DNA of 47,737 bases, from the NCBI GenBank assembly GCA_030765845.1, contig JAVCDJ010000263.1, positions 1 through 47,737 on the forward strand, written 5' to 3'. This stretch comes from Candidatus Stygibacter australis. GTDB taxonomy: Bacteria; Cloacimonadota; Cloacimonadia; Cloacimonadales; TCS61. The notes under the pieces are model-generated. The model saw only the letters and a program-made list of their open reading frames with translations. It was not told the DNA's origin and made no database searches. Within the stretch, counting starts at the first letter, position 1, and every line of letters starts with the position of its first letter. The position numbers and the translations under genes were made by a program. This document shows, piece after piece, positions 18,494-27,224 of the stretch.

Positions 18494-18568
18494 AGCTTAT
18501 CCTGATTAAATGACGCATGCAGAGAAATAGGTATTTTGTTTAGGTCATTAATTTCCTACAAATAAATA

Positions 18569-18584
18569 ACCCCATACGGGGTAA
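18569..18584. repeat. REP-like hairpin ACCCCATACGGGGT with conserved-looking tail
   Basis: A compact hairpin (ACCCC/GGGGT around ATAC) is followed by a tail containing GTTTGCTACAA at about 18606. CCCC-GTA-GGGG hairpins with a TTTGTAGC-like flank are common intergenic elements in FCB genomes, often spread by REP-associated transposases. Only one copy is seen here. Confidence 0.5.
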
Positions 18585-18656
18585 TGTCCTATTGTGTGAT
18601 CGTTGTTTGCTACAATTAATTAACATCTACAATGTAAAATGTATTTTTACTCACCT

Positions 18657-18683
18657 AACTAAGTCAGTCCCGATACATCGGGA
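18657..18683. repeat. 27-base dispersed repeat, copy 2
   Basis: This is identical over 27 bases to 17531-17557, including the CCCGATACATCGGG hairpin. Between the two copies lies the HEPN/MNT pair, so they flank it as direct repeats. Confidence 0.88.
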
Positions 18684-18819
18684 TGAACCGTACTCGGAAT
18701 AGGAGTTATGAACGAACAGAGGGTGGTAACTGTCGCCAGAAGTCTTGTCTGGAGTACCGTTCAAAACTTCTGCTTGGCTGGTTGGATGCCCCTCCCAATT
18801 CACACCCAGCTTATCAATC

Positions 18820-19223
18820 TGATTTTGCTTGACTGGGGTGAATAATAAAATAATCTCCATCGGATATGGAAATAGAAAAAAATATTGAATTTGAGCGACC
18901 GGCAATTTATGTGGTGGCAACCCCGATAGGTAATCCCTATGATATTACGCTGCGTGCTCTAAATGTTCTCTCCAGTGCTGATCTAGTGATCTGTGAAGAA
19001 CGGAAAGTGGGTTCCAGACTTTTGAGAAGATATGGCTTTAAGCAGGAAATACTGGAAGTTATTGAGCATAATGAAAAGACTATAGTTAACGAAATAATTC
19101 ATAAAATAATCTCAGAGAACCTGGCAGTAGCCCTGATCTCAGATGCTGGAACGCCTCTTTTTGCTGATCCTGGTAATACCTTGATCCCGCAGGCATATCA
19201 GAGCGGGATTCGGAACATTCCCA
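18820..19223 (+). pseudogene. Truncated second copy of rsmI
   Basis: From 18820 the sequence follows 22314 onward at a constant offset of 3494 bases, including the leader and the start codon (18866 versus 22360). The encoded 118 residues or so (IYVVATPIGNPYDITLRALN ... ALISDAGTPLFADPG) match RsmI, with scattered differences, both silent and coding. Homology stops at about 19223, after AYQSGIRNIP, where the intact gene continues IIPVPGASS. The remaining half of the methyltransferase is missing, so this copy cannot make a functional RsmI. The frame runs on to 19384 through unrelated permease sequence. It is a decayed partial duplicate, or a remnant from a related strain. Confidence 0.88.
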
Positions 19224-19402
19224 GGCCTATCGGTCCCAATTTGAAAGCAATGTATCCGGAAATCCTTGAATATACACATCTTTGTGGTGTAAATGGTTTA
19301 AGAACTCATAAAGCTATAATTGAATTCGAAGGGAATAAATTCAGTTGTGATAAAATTTTTGCAGCAGATTCAACATTCTGTTGAAGCTTTAAAATACGAA
19401 TA
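19224..19402 (+). pseudogene. Internally deleted FtsX/MacB-type permease remnant
   Basis: The residues after the rsmI fragment (IGPNLKAMYPEILEYTHLCG, then KFSCDKIFAADSTF) align with the periplasmic domain of the intact permease just downstream (VGPLLQNEMPEIEAYMRCF ... ESSMLMTDNSIF). Immediately after, in another frame, come the last residues of such a permease, SVEALKYE and a stop at 19402. The intact gene ends PVEALKYE. So the start, and the whole middle between the periplasmic domain and the C-terminus, have been lost from a former neighbouring permease gene. Confidence 0.75.
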
Positions 19403-19411
19403 GGAGAAACC

Positions 19412-21793
19412 ATGTTTAAACAAAACATTTTACAAGCTTTCAGAGTTTTAAAGAAGGATAAATTCCATTCCTTCTTGAATATCATCGGTTTGGCACTTGG
19501 TTTGTGCTGTAGTATCCTCGTACTGCTCTTCGTGCAGAATGAATTATCTTATGACATGCATCACGAAAATATCGACCGCATCTATCGTTATGGTGTGAAT
19601 ATGACCATTGGCGACAATAACAGCACACAACCAATCTGTAATGCTGCAGTAGGACCGCTTCTTCAAAATGAAATGCCGGAGATTGAAGCTTACATGCGTT
19701 GCTTTTATCCGGGACAACTACTTGTGAATGGAAATGATAAAACTCTGTATGAAAGCAGTATGTTGATGACCGACAACAGCATCTTCCAGATTTTCAGCCA
19801 CCCCTTTATTTATGGAAACCGCTCGGAAGCTTTGGAACGAGCCAATACAATTGTGCTTACGGAAAAAACCGCTAAAAAATATTTTGAAGATCAAAATCCG
19901 GTAGGAGAAGAACTGGAAATTGATAATGAGATTTATGAAATTACCGGAGTTATAGAAAATCTACCTGAAAATTCGCATCTTAAATTCTCTGCTTTGATGT
20001 CACTTAATTCTTATTTACAAACACAAAATCTGGAAGACATTTATACACCACGGGCTTTGGGTGGAAATATGATGTTCTTTACCTATTTTCTATTTTCCAA
20101 AAACTTCACTGCTGAACAATTTTCTAAAAAATTCCAGAATTTCTATAATAGAGAAATGGTAGAAAATGATCGGATTAATTACATCGCAGTTGTAGAACCT
20201 GTCGAAGACATCTATCTCAATTCTACAATTGATAAAAGATATTCGCAGGCAAATCGTCGTTTCCTGTATGGATTTGCTTCCATTGGTTTGTTCATCCTAA
20301 TTTTGGTCTGTATAAATTACGTGAACATGGCAACATCACGTGCAGGCAGTAGGGCGCGGGAAATCGGTATGAAAAAAGTTCTGGGAGCACAAAAGAAACA
20401 ACTCATTCGACAATTCCTTAGCGAAGCAGTAATTCTTTCATTCCTGGCTCTTGTCATCGGCTTTGTTTTAGCAAATCTAATTCTAATGTTAACTCCCTTC
20501 AATGAATTGATAAATAAGAGCTTGCAGATCAATTTATTGAACAATCCGATTTTGTTGGGCAGTTCATTCCTCATCACAATTTTTGTGGGATTGATCTCTG
20601 GTTTTTATCCTGCCTTTTATCTTTCTCATTTAGCACCGATCTCTTCTTTGAAAGGTTATATGAAGAAAGGAAAAGCCGGAAGCTTCTTCCGAAATGCATT
20701 GGTTTCGTTTCAATTCATTATTTCCATCACAGCTGTTATTTTAACTCTTTTTATGCACCAGCAGATCGATTTTATGCAAAGTTTTGATTTGGGATTTGAT
20801 CAAGAAAATGTATTAACAATTTCAGCTACGAACGAAGAAATTCTAAAGAATTTCAAAAATTATCGCGAAATGATCATCGATCATCACGGTGTTGTTTCAG
20901 CAGGATTTTCAGATTCTCCTATAGGAAAAGGATTTACTGGTTATGCTTTCAATTGGGAAGCTGAAAGCGGTGAGATGGAAATTCATGCTACTCGACAACT
21001 TTATGCAGATAAGAATTACTTGGAAACAATGGGCATTCCGATAGTTGCAGGACGAAATTTTACAAAAGAAAGAAACCTCGATGATCCTTCGATCGACTTT
21101 ATCGTTAATGAAGCAATGATTGAACTTTTTGGCTGGGAAAATCCAATCGGTAAAAGAAACCAATATGGTCAGGTTATCGGAGTGATGAAAGATTTCAGTT
21201 TTGCTTCTGCCAGAAATGAAATCATTCCTCTATACATTCTTCAACCTCGTAATCCGCTTGGAGTTCTTAATATCCGCTTGAAAGGAGAAAACATTTCTGA
21301 AACCATGACTTTCATTAAACAGAAATGGCAGGAATTTGCACCTGGATTTCCAATTAATTACTCATTCCTAGAGCAGGATTTGAATACAATTTATGCCAGC
21401 GATGTAATCCAGAAGAAGCTATCCAGTATCTTCACATATTTCTGTATTCTAATCTCTTGTTTTGGTTTGTTTGGATTAACTTCATATTCCACCCTCCAAC
21501 GAACTAAAGAAGTAGCGGTAAGAAAGATCCTGGGTTCCAGCGTTCTGCAGATCATCGTAACGTTGTTCAAGGGGATTTTTACAACAATAGTTGTTTCAGC
21601 AATTTTAGCAGGTCCACTGGCCTATTTTGTTTTTAGTCTTTGGCAAAAGAATTATGCCAACAAAGTTTCTGTAAATCCCCTGATTTTTGGTCTGGCTTTT
21701 CTGGGAGCACTTCTGGTTAGTTTCCTCACTTCCGCTTATCACACAATCAAAGTTGCCAACACTAATCCAGTAGAAGCTCTTAAATACGAGTAG
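19412..21793 (+). CDS. FtsX/MacB-like ABC transporter permease
   Basis: This 793-residue membrane protein has the double-FtsX layout of the MacB-related permeases common in tandem arrays in FCB bacteria. A first membrane segment near 22-42 (FLNIIGLALGLCCSILVLLF) precedes a large periplasmic domain, then three membrane segments at about 285-400 (GIGLFILILVCINYVNMATS region, with the typical SRAREIGMKKVLGAQ), a second segment and periplasmic domain at about 430-660, and three final segments ending NPVEALKYE. The second permease half again has RTKEVAVRKILGSS. Such proteins work with a separate ATPase to move lipoproteins or peptides or to act mechanically; no ATPase gene is nearby. AGGAGA precedes the start. 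It is flanked by broken relatives on both sides. Confidence 0.88.
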   Translation: MFKQNILQAFRVLKKDKFHSFLNIIGLALGLCCSILVLLFVQNELSYDMHHENIDRIYRYGVNMTIGDNNSTQPICNAAVGPLLQNEMPEIEAYMRCFYPGQLLVNGNDKTLYESSMLMTDNSIFQIFSHPFIYGNRSEALERANTIVLTEKTAKKYFEDQNPVGEELEIDNEIYEITGVIENLPENSHLKFSALMSLNSYLQTQNLEDIYTPRALGGNMMFFTYFLFSKNFTAEQFSKKFQNFYNREMVENDRINYIAVVEPVEDIYLNSTIDKRYSQANRRFLYGFASIGLFILILVCINYVNMATSRAGSRAREIGMKKVLGAQKKQLIRQFLSEAVILSFLALVIGFVLANLILMLTPFNELINKSLQINLLNNPILLGSSFLITIFVGLISGFYPAFYLSHLAPISSLKGYMKKGKAGSFFRNALVSFQFIISITAVILTLFMHQQIDFMQSFDLGFDQENVLTISATNEEILKNFKNYREMIIDHHGVVSAGFSDSPIGKGFTGYAFNWEAESGEMEIHATRQLYADKNYLETMGIPIVAGRNFTKERNLDDPSIDFIVNEAMIELFGWENPIGKRNQYGQVIGVMKDFSFASARNEIIPLYILQPRNPLGVLNIRLKGENISETMTFIKQKWQEFAPGFPINYSFLEQDLNTIYASDVIQKKLSSIFTYFCILISCFGLFGLTSYSTLQRTKEVAVRKILGSSVLQIIVTLFKGIFTTIVVSAILAGPLAYFVFSLWQKNYANKVSVNPLIFGLAFLGALLVSFLTSAYHTIKVANTNPVEALKYE

Positions 21794-21801
21794 ATGTTAT
21801 T

Positions 21802-21885
21802 ATGTTAAAAAATTATCTAAAAATCGCTTTTCGTAATATCCTGCGGCATAAAGGATTTTCACTGACCAATATTGGGTTATCTTAA
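21802..21885 (+). pseudogene. 5' fragment of another FtsX/MacB-type permease
   Basis: Eight bases after the intact permease, an ATG opens 27 codons (MLKNYLKIAFRNILRHKGFS, then LTNIGLS) that are the standard N-terminus of this permease family, then a stop. The rest of the gene is missing. It shows that the permease once lay in a tandem array. Confidence 0.85.
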
Positions 21886-22313
21886 ACAAATAGGGGTAGT
21901 GGAAGCGAAGCTGTCACCAGCCGCCACAAGAGAAATCACGATATCTGGTTAGAGTTAATATAAAAACGACCAATAATGGAACTCAATTTTACACATTAAC
22001 TTTGGACCAGTTTTCGGGGACAACGTCAATGATCATCTGATGCCGCTAATCGTGGAAGAAGTGAAAGAATATGCCACTATCGGTGAAATTTGTGGATGAA
22101 TTTGGTATTGATTATGATAAGATGTATTTGTCGTGATTGTGCAACCCCTTCAGGATTGAATGGATTTTGGGGTATCGTGAACCATAGGTTAAAACCTATG
22201 GCTATAATAGTTCAGCCCTTTCAAGGCAGAGGGAAATAAATATGTGGGCAGATTTTAATTTTCCAACCCAGCTGGGCAAGTTCAACTTAAATTAGTGTTG
22301 ATTTGTGAATTAT
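21886..22313. other. Scrambled intergenic sequence with palindrome
   Basis: This 428-base stretch has no intact gene. It looks like a patchwork of gene and repeat fragments between the permease remnant and the duplicated rsmI leader. It contains the palindrome at 22182-22201 and a CAACCCCTTCAGGATTG piece at 22142 that resembles the hairpins at 33199-33249. Confidence 0.55.
22182..22201. repeat. Perfect 20-bp palindrome-type hairpin
   Basis: CCATAGGTT-AA-AACCTATGG forms a nine-base-pair stem. CATAGGTT...AACCTATGG hairpins are frequent dispersed elements in environmental bacteria; only one copy is in this window. Confidence 0.6.
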
Positions 22314-22717
22314 TGATTTTGCTTGACTGGGGTGGATAATAAAATAATCTCCACCGGATATGGAAATAGAAAAAAATATTGAATTTGAGCGACCGGCAAT
22401 ATATGTGGTGGCTACGCCGATAGGTAATCCCGATGATATTACGCTGCGAGCTTTAAATGTTCTCTCCAGCGCGGATCTGGTGATCTGCGAAGAACGGAAA
22501 GTGGGTTCCAGGCTGTTGAGAAGATATGGCTTTAAGCAGGAAATGCTGGAAGTGAATGAGCATAATGAAAAGACTATAGTCAACGAAATAATTCATAAAA
22601 TTATCTCAGAAAATCTGGCAGTAGCCCTGATCTCAGATGCTGGTACGCCTCTTTTTGCTGATCCTGGGAATACCTTGATCCCTGTGGCATATCAGAGCGG
22701 GATCAGGATCATTCCAG
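22314..22717 (+). repeat. Right copy of the duplicated rsmI leader and 5' half
   Basis: This segment corresponds to 18820-19223 at an offset of 3494 bases with scattered substitutions. It begins within TGATTTTGCTTGACTGGGG, upstream of the start codon, so promoter and leader were duplicated too. Confidence 0.85.
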
Positions 22718-23067
22718 TACCGGGAGCATCATCAATCATGGCTGCTTTAATGGCTGCCGGGATAACTTCTGCAAGTTTTTTATATTACGGATTTTTACCA
22801 GCTAACCGTCATAGCCGTGTGGGAGCTATTCGCAAACTTCCCAATGATCTGGATATAATTATACTTGAGGCCCCTTATAGATTGAAACCGGTGCTGGCAG
22901 ATTTGAAGAAGCATTTAGGTGGTAAACGCCAGGCTGTACTTGCCTGGAAGCTTACTTATCCAGAGGAGCAGATCATTGAGAGTGATCTTGAGAATCTGGT
23001 GAAGATAGCAGAGCATCTGGGTAAAGGAGAATTTGTCCTTATTCTGAGGGCAAAGAGAAACCGATGA
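22360..23067 (+). CDS. rsmI: 16S rRNA (cytidine-1402-2'-O)-methyltransferase RsmI
   Basis: The intact 235-residue copy contains the landmarks of this SAM-dependent tetrapyrrole-methylase-fold family: YVVATPIGNPDDITLRAL at the N-terminus, ICEERKVGSRLLRRYG, ALISDAGTPLFADPG, then IPVPGASSIMAAL, FLYYGFLP and the C-terminal EAPYRLKPVLADL and EFVLIL. RsmI 2'-O-methylates C1402 of 16S rRNA in the decoding centre. It lacks the small C-terminal extension of E. coli RsmI, as many homologues do. Its stop overlaps the rarA start as ATGA, so the two are coupled. A truncated copy lies 3.5 kb upstream. Confidence 0.93.
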   Translation: MEIEKNIEFERPAIYVVATPIGNPDDITLRALNVLSSADLVICEERKVGSRLLRRYGFKQEMLEVNEHNEKTIVNEIIHKIISENLAVALISDAGTPLFADPGNTLIPVAYQSGIRIIPVPGASSIMAALMAAGITSASFLYYGFLPANRHSRVGAIRKLPNDLDIIILEAPYRLKPVLADLKKHLGGKRQAVLAWKLTYPEEQIIESDLENLVKIAEHLGKGEFVLILRAKRNR

Positions 23068-24398
23068 ACGAGCAGATGGACATCTTTTCGGAAAAGCATA
23101 AACCTACCAATGTGCCTCTGGCAGAGCGCGTTCGCCCACTGTCATTAGCAGAAATCAAAGGGCAAAATAAATTACTGGAACCGGGTTCGCTATTGCGTAC
23201 TATGATCGAGCAGGATAATTATTCCTCCTTCATTATGTGGGGACCTCCCGGGACGGGGAAAACAACTCTGGCTCGCCTGATCCAGAATCTAACTAAGAGC
23301 CGTTTTGTTTCATTTTCGGCAGTGCTATCCAGCATAAAAGACGTGAAAAATGTGATGAAGGAAGCAGAATATAATCTGCAGACTACCAATTGCAATACAA
23401 TCCTCTTTGTGGATGAGATACATCGCTTCAATAAATCGCAGCAGGATGCTTTTTTGCATTATATCGAAAGTGGAGCAATTATTTTAATAGGAGCTACAAC
23501 CGAGAATCCGTCTTTTGAAGTGATACCTGCTCTGCTCTCCCGCTGTCATGTGTTTGTGCTGGAGAAATTAAGTGATGAAGATATACTTGGCATTTTGCAG
23601 CAGGCGATCCAGCAGATACAAAAGCCGGTAAACCTTTGCGAAGATGCTCTTCCCTATCTGGCTCAGCATAGCGGAGGAGATGGTCGCAAAGCTTTGAATA
23701 ACCTGGAAATGGTGGTTAATAACGCTGCTGCAGGAGAAGATCTTACAGTGAGCAGGATTGGTGAAATCCTGGCCCGGCAGATCATGTATTATGACAAAAA
23801 CCGTGAGGAGCATTATAATATAATTTCTGCTTTGCATAAATCTCTGCGGGGTAGTGATGCTCAGGCTGGATTATACTGGCTGGCGCGGATGCTGGAAGCC
23901 GGGGAAGATCCGCTTTATGTAGCAAGGCGACTGGTGCGCTTCGCTTCAGAAGACGTGGGACTTGCTGACCCTCAGGCACTTATTCAGGCAATAGCGGTCA
24001 AAGAAGCAGTCCACTTTTTGGGTATGCCGGAAGCAAATACAGCCCTGGCGCAACTTGTGGTATATCTGGCGACAGCACCTAAGAGCAATGCCTTGTATGA
24101 TGCCTATAAGCAGGCGAAGGATGATGCCCTTAAGAGCAGTCATCTGGGCGTGCCCATGCATATCCGCAATGCTCCCACAAAACTGATGAAAGATCTTGAT
24201 TACGGCAAAAACTATCACTACGATCATCTATATGAAAATGGCTATTATTACCAGAAATACTTTCCTGATCCCATGCCGGAAAAGAAATATTATCAACCCA
24301 GCAATTTTGGCTTTGAAAAAGAAATCAGGAAAAGGCTGGACTGGTGGACAAGACTGAAAGAGAAACAATTAAAAGATAAAAAGGATAAGAATACTTAA
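23064..24398 (+). CDS. rarA: Replication-associated recombination protein A (AAA+ ATPase)
   Basis: The 444-residue protein matches RarA/MgsA/WRNIP1 over its whole length: an N-terminal PLAERVRPLSLAEIKGQ, Walker A GPPGTGKTT (about 60-68), Walker B ILFVDEIHRFNKSQQD, sensor region LIGATTENPSFEVIPALLSR and the C-terminal tetramerisation part (SDAQAGLYWLARMLEAGEDP, LVRFASEDVGLADP). RarA acts at stalled replication forks and at gaps. It overlaps rsmI by four bases and precedes the peptidase gene by two. Confidence 0.95.
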   Translation: MNEQMDIFSEKHKPTNVPLAERVRPLSLAEIKGQNKLLEPGSLLRTMIEQDNYSSFIMWGPPGTGKTTLARLIQNLTKSRFVSFSAVLSSIKDVKNVMKEAEYNLQTTNCNTILFVDEIHRFNKSQQDAFLHYIESGAIILIGATTENPSFEVIPALLSRCHVFVLEKLSDEDILGILQQAIQQIQKPVNLCEDALPYLAQHSGGDGRKALNNLEMVVNNAAAGEDLTVSRIGEILARQIMYYDKNREEHYNIISALHKSLRGSDAQAGLYWLARMLEAGEDPLYVARRLVRFASEDVGLADPQALIQAIAVKEAVHFLGMPEANTALAQLVVYLATAPKSNALYDAYKQAKDDALKSSHLGVPMHIRNAPTKLMKDLDYGKNYHYDHLYENGYYYQKYFPDPMPEKKYYQPSNFGFEKEIRKRLDWWTRLKEKQLKDKKDKNT

Positions 24399-24400
24399 TT

Positions 24401-26800
24401 ATGCAGGAAATTATCATATTATTCGTCGTACTTTTGATAGTACCAGCACTTTTGACAGCAGATGGTTATAAAACGCCTTCAGATAAAATACAGGAAATTT
24501 ATAATATCCCGCCATTGCCTTATATGCAGTTCATTAAATATATGCCAATTGCCCTGGAAAAGGAATATTTGCGGAATGTCACTCTGGCTGATCTGGCACG
24601 GGAAGAACTGGGGCTTGCTGGTGAGAAAATTGACCCGGCCATCAATGGCGTGCATGATAAATATCCTGAGACGGTTATCAGGCTGGTGAATCTGGAAAAT
24701 GGTGAAAAGCAGGAATTAGCCCTTCCGGAAGGCATCAGGATCAGGAGCACATCCCTTTCACCTGATAGAAAATTACTGGCAATAATTAGCGAAGAAGAAG
24801 ATGGAATATATCTGGGTATATATGATCTGGAGCGTAATAAATATCGGGAATTAAAAGAGCTGCGCCTTAATGACGCAATGGATATTGACCTGCAATGGTA
24901 TAATGATAACCGGCATCTGCTGGCAAAATCTGTACCAGAAGACAGAGGCGAACGTCCCTCTCCTCCTAAAGTTCCAGAAAAGCCTATTATTCAGGAAACT
25001 TATGGCAAAACCAGCCAGACGCGCACCTATACCAATCTTTTACAGAACAGCTTTGATGAAGTGCTTTTTGAATATTTCTTTACTTCGCAGGCAGTGATCA
25101 TTGATGCTGCAAAATTGAAGTATAAAGAAATTGGTGAACCTGGAATATATAGCTGGCTAGAGCTTTCGCCTGATAATAATTATATATTCGTGTCTCAGAT
25201 CAATAAACCATTTTCCCGGGAATTACCCTGGTATAGATTTCCTCGTCAATATAAGGTCTGGAATAAAAAAGGCAAAACAGTAAAGATACTGGAAGACAGA
25301 CCACTTACGGATCAGATACCTATTGGTGGAGTTTATGCCGGTAAGCGCAGTTTTGAATGGCAGCCGCAAATGCCTGCCAGCCTCGTCTGGGTGGAAGCTC
25401 TGGATGATGGTAACCCAAAAATTGAAGTCGATCACCGTGATAAATTAATGATTTTAGAGGATATAGAAACAGGCGAAGCCTGTGAATTTATGAGATTGCA
25501 GCAACGCTTTCGGTATATCCAGTGGTCAGAAAAACCCGGCTGGTTCATTGTTTATGAATATGATCGTGATAAATTGTGGCAAAGAGGCTGGCTCACTGAT
25601 CTGGATGGTACTGAACCTGTAATCATTGATGACCGCAGTATTCAGGATCAATATAATTTTCCCGGCAGCCTGCTGACCCGCAGAAATGAATATAATCAAG
25701 AGCTTTTTATCCATCAGGATAATCACGTGTATTATCTGAATAATAAAGGTGCCAGCCCGGAAGGTCGCTATCCTTATCTGGCAAGAGTTAATCTGCTGAC
25801 TAAAGAAAAGCAGATTATTTTCCGCAGCAGAGATGGCTGGCTGGAAACTCCGGTTTGCTTTATAGATGATAACTTCAAGCAATTAGTTGTCAGTGCTCAA
25901 AACCAGGATAATCCCCGAAATTATTATGTGTATAACACGGAATCAAAAGAAATCCGCTGGTTGACTGATTATCAAAATCCCTATCCAGAATGGGCAAATA
26001 TTCCTAAAGAAATCATTTATTATGAGCGTGCAGATAGCGTGATGCTGTCCGGTACATTGTATCTGCCACCAGACTGGGATGGAATTACGCCTCTTCCCCT
26101 GGTGGTCAATGCCTATCCAGAGGAATATACTGATCTATCTACTGCCGGTCAATCAAGTAAATCAGCAGACACTTTCACCTATTTTTCAGGTGCCAGTATC
26201 AGATATTTTGCTTTAGCTGGCTATGCTGTGATAGCTGATGCTTCGATTCCCATTATCGGAGATCCCGAGACCGTTAATGAAACTTTTATCAGCCAAACCT
26301 GTCTTTCTGTGAAGGCAGCGATCGATCATCTGGCAGAAAGAGGGATAATAGATCCTCAGAAAGTGGGCATTACCGGGCACAGTTATGGTGCTTTTATGGT
26401 GGCAAATGTGCTGGCTCACAGTGATATTTGCGTGGCAGGAATAGCCAAAAGCGGTGCTTATAACAGAACCCTGACCCCGTTTGGTTTTCAAAGCGAAAGA
26501 CGTACTTTCTGGGAAGCCAAAGAATTTTATTACCAGGTTTCGCCCTTTATGAACGCAGATAAAATCAATGAACCACTCCTTTTGATCCATGGTGAAGAAG
26601 ATGATAACAGCGGAACATATCCCATTCAGTCCAAAAGATTATATGATGCTATCAAGGGTAATGGCGGAATATCGCGACTGGTAATGCTGCCTCTGGAAAA
26701 ACACGGATACAGTGCCAGAGAAAGCAACCTGCACGTTATCGCAGAAATGATCGAATGGTTTGACAGATTCCTCAAAAATGCTGAACCAGCAGGAGATTGA
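24401..26800 (+). CDS. S9-family serine peptidase, glutamyl-endopeptidase-like (S9D)
   Basis: This 799-residue protein starts with a signal peptide (MQEIIILFVVLLIVPALLTA) and has a long beta-propeller-like N-terminal part up to about 545. The C-terminal alpha/beta hydrolase has the catalytic triad in typical settings: GITGHSYGAFMVANV (Ser661), HGEEDDNSGTYPIQS (Asp734 or 735) and LEKHGYSARES (His768). The spacing and flanking words are those of the S9D glutamyl endopeptidase / prolyl oligopeptidase group. It is likely periplasmic or surface-exposed and degrades peptides. It is the third gene of the rsmI-rarA run. Confidence 0.88.
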   Translation: MQEIIILFVVLLIVPALLTADGYKTPSDKIQEIYNIPPLPYMQFIKYMPIALEKEYLRNVTLADLAREELGLAGEKIDPAINGVHDKYPETVIRLVNLENGEKQELALPEGIRIRSTSLSPDRKLLAIISEEEDGIYLGIYDLERNKYRELKELRLNDAMDIDLQWYNDNRHLLAKSVPEDRGERPSPPKVPEKPIIQETYGKTSQTRTYTNLLQNSFDEVLFEYFFTSQAVIIDAAKLKYKEIGEPGIYSWLELSPDNNYIFVSQINKPFSRELPWYRFPRQYKVWNKKGKTVKILEDRPLTDQIPIGGVYAGKRSFEWQPQMPASLVWVEALDDGNPKIEVDHRDKLMILEDIETGEACEFMRLQQRFRYIQWSEKPGWFIVYEYDRDKLWQRGWLTDLDGTEPVIIDDRSIQDQYNFPGSLLTRRNEYNQELFIHQDNHVYYLNNKGASPEGRYPYLARVNLLTKEKQIIFRSRDGWLETPVCFIDDNFKQLVVSAQNQDNPRNYYVYNTESKEIRWLTDYQNPYPEWANIPKEIIYYERADSVMLSGTLYLPPDWDGITPLPLVVNAYPEEYTDLSTAGQSSKSADTFTYFSGASIRYFALAGYAVIADASIPIIGDPETVNETFISQTCLSVKAAIDHLAERGIIDPQKVGITGHSYGAFMVANVLAHSDICVAGIAKSGAYNRTLTPFGFQSERRTFWEAKEFYYQVSPFMNADKINEPLLLIHGEEDDNSGTYPIQSKRLYDAIKGNGGISRLVMLPLEKHGYSARESNLHVIAEMIEWFDRFLKNAEPAGD

Positions 26801-26805
26801 TCTGG

Positions 26806-27150
26806 ATGATCAATTTAGAAAAACTGGAAGACTCCTTTTCTCAGATCGGCACCAGCAGGATACCGGTTTTTATCGACATATATCTGGCTTCCACAAAATC
26901 TTTTATTCACGACTTTGAGAAGTTTTATAAAAAGAGGCAAACAGATTATCTATATGACCTTGTGCATAAAGTGAGAGGGAGTACAGTAAATTTTTACGAT
27001 ACCGAACTGGATAATATCCTCATTAACCTGGAAAATAATTTATTGCAAAGTCCACTACTAATAACTGATGAGGACGTGTCACTACTCAAAACCAAGTTTA
27101 ACCAATTTAGTCAGGAACTGGCAAGCCTGAAATCAAAGTACCGTAAATAA
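26806..27150 (+). CDS. HPt (histidine phosphotransfer) domain protein
   Basis: This 114-residue helical protein has the HPt phosphorylation motif at LVHKVRGSTVNF (His54, compare HxLKGSA), with helices before and after as in single-domain HPt proteins. It would relay phosphate between a hybrid kinase and a response regulator; no partner lies next to it. I chose ATG 26806 because AGGAG at 26791 is then ten bases away; the in-frame TTG at 26797 lies only one base after AGGAG. It follows the peptidase stop by five bases. Confidence 0.75.
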   Translation: MINLEKLEDSFSQIGTSRIPVFIDIYLASTKSFIHDFEKFYKKRQTDYLYDLVHKVRGSTVNFYDTELDNILINLENNLLQSPLLITDEDVSLLKTKFNQFSQELASLKSKYRK

Positions 27151-27154
27151 ATAT

Positions 27155-27194
27155 AATAGCCCCGGTTTGAGTGAAGCGAATACCAGGGGCTATT
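27155..27194. terminator. Hairpin between convergent genes
   Basis: AATAGCCCC / GGGGCTATT forms a nine-base-pair stem extended by GGT/ACC. There is no clear T-run on the plus side. Its position between convergent genes suits a terminator serving one or both strands. Confidence 0.55.
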
Positions 27195-27224
27195 AAAGTG
27201 TATCTCTTAATTTAGTTCATTCTC

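Larger units (their letters stand above)
18494..18865. other. Repeat-rich intergenic stretch
   Basis: This 372-base stretch has a REP-like hairpin (18569-18584), the second 27-base repeat copy (18657-18683) and, from 18820, the start of a segment duplicated at 22314. The minus strand can be read as a peptide (TSQAEVLNGTPDKTSG...) from 18800 to 18651, but it ends in the repeat and has no start or gene context, so I treat it as repeat sequence. Confidence 0.55.

Noticed and set aside
18651-18920. 89-codon minus-strand frame (TSQAEVLNGTPDKTSG...)
   Set aside because: It spans the 27-base repeat and the leader and start of the rsmI copy in reverse; no gene context. It may be part of a larger dispersed repeat.
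18866-19384. A functional short RsmI of 172 residues
   Set aside because: Homology to RsmI ends at about residue 118 and the rest is permease sequence; half of the methyltransferase fold is missing.
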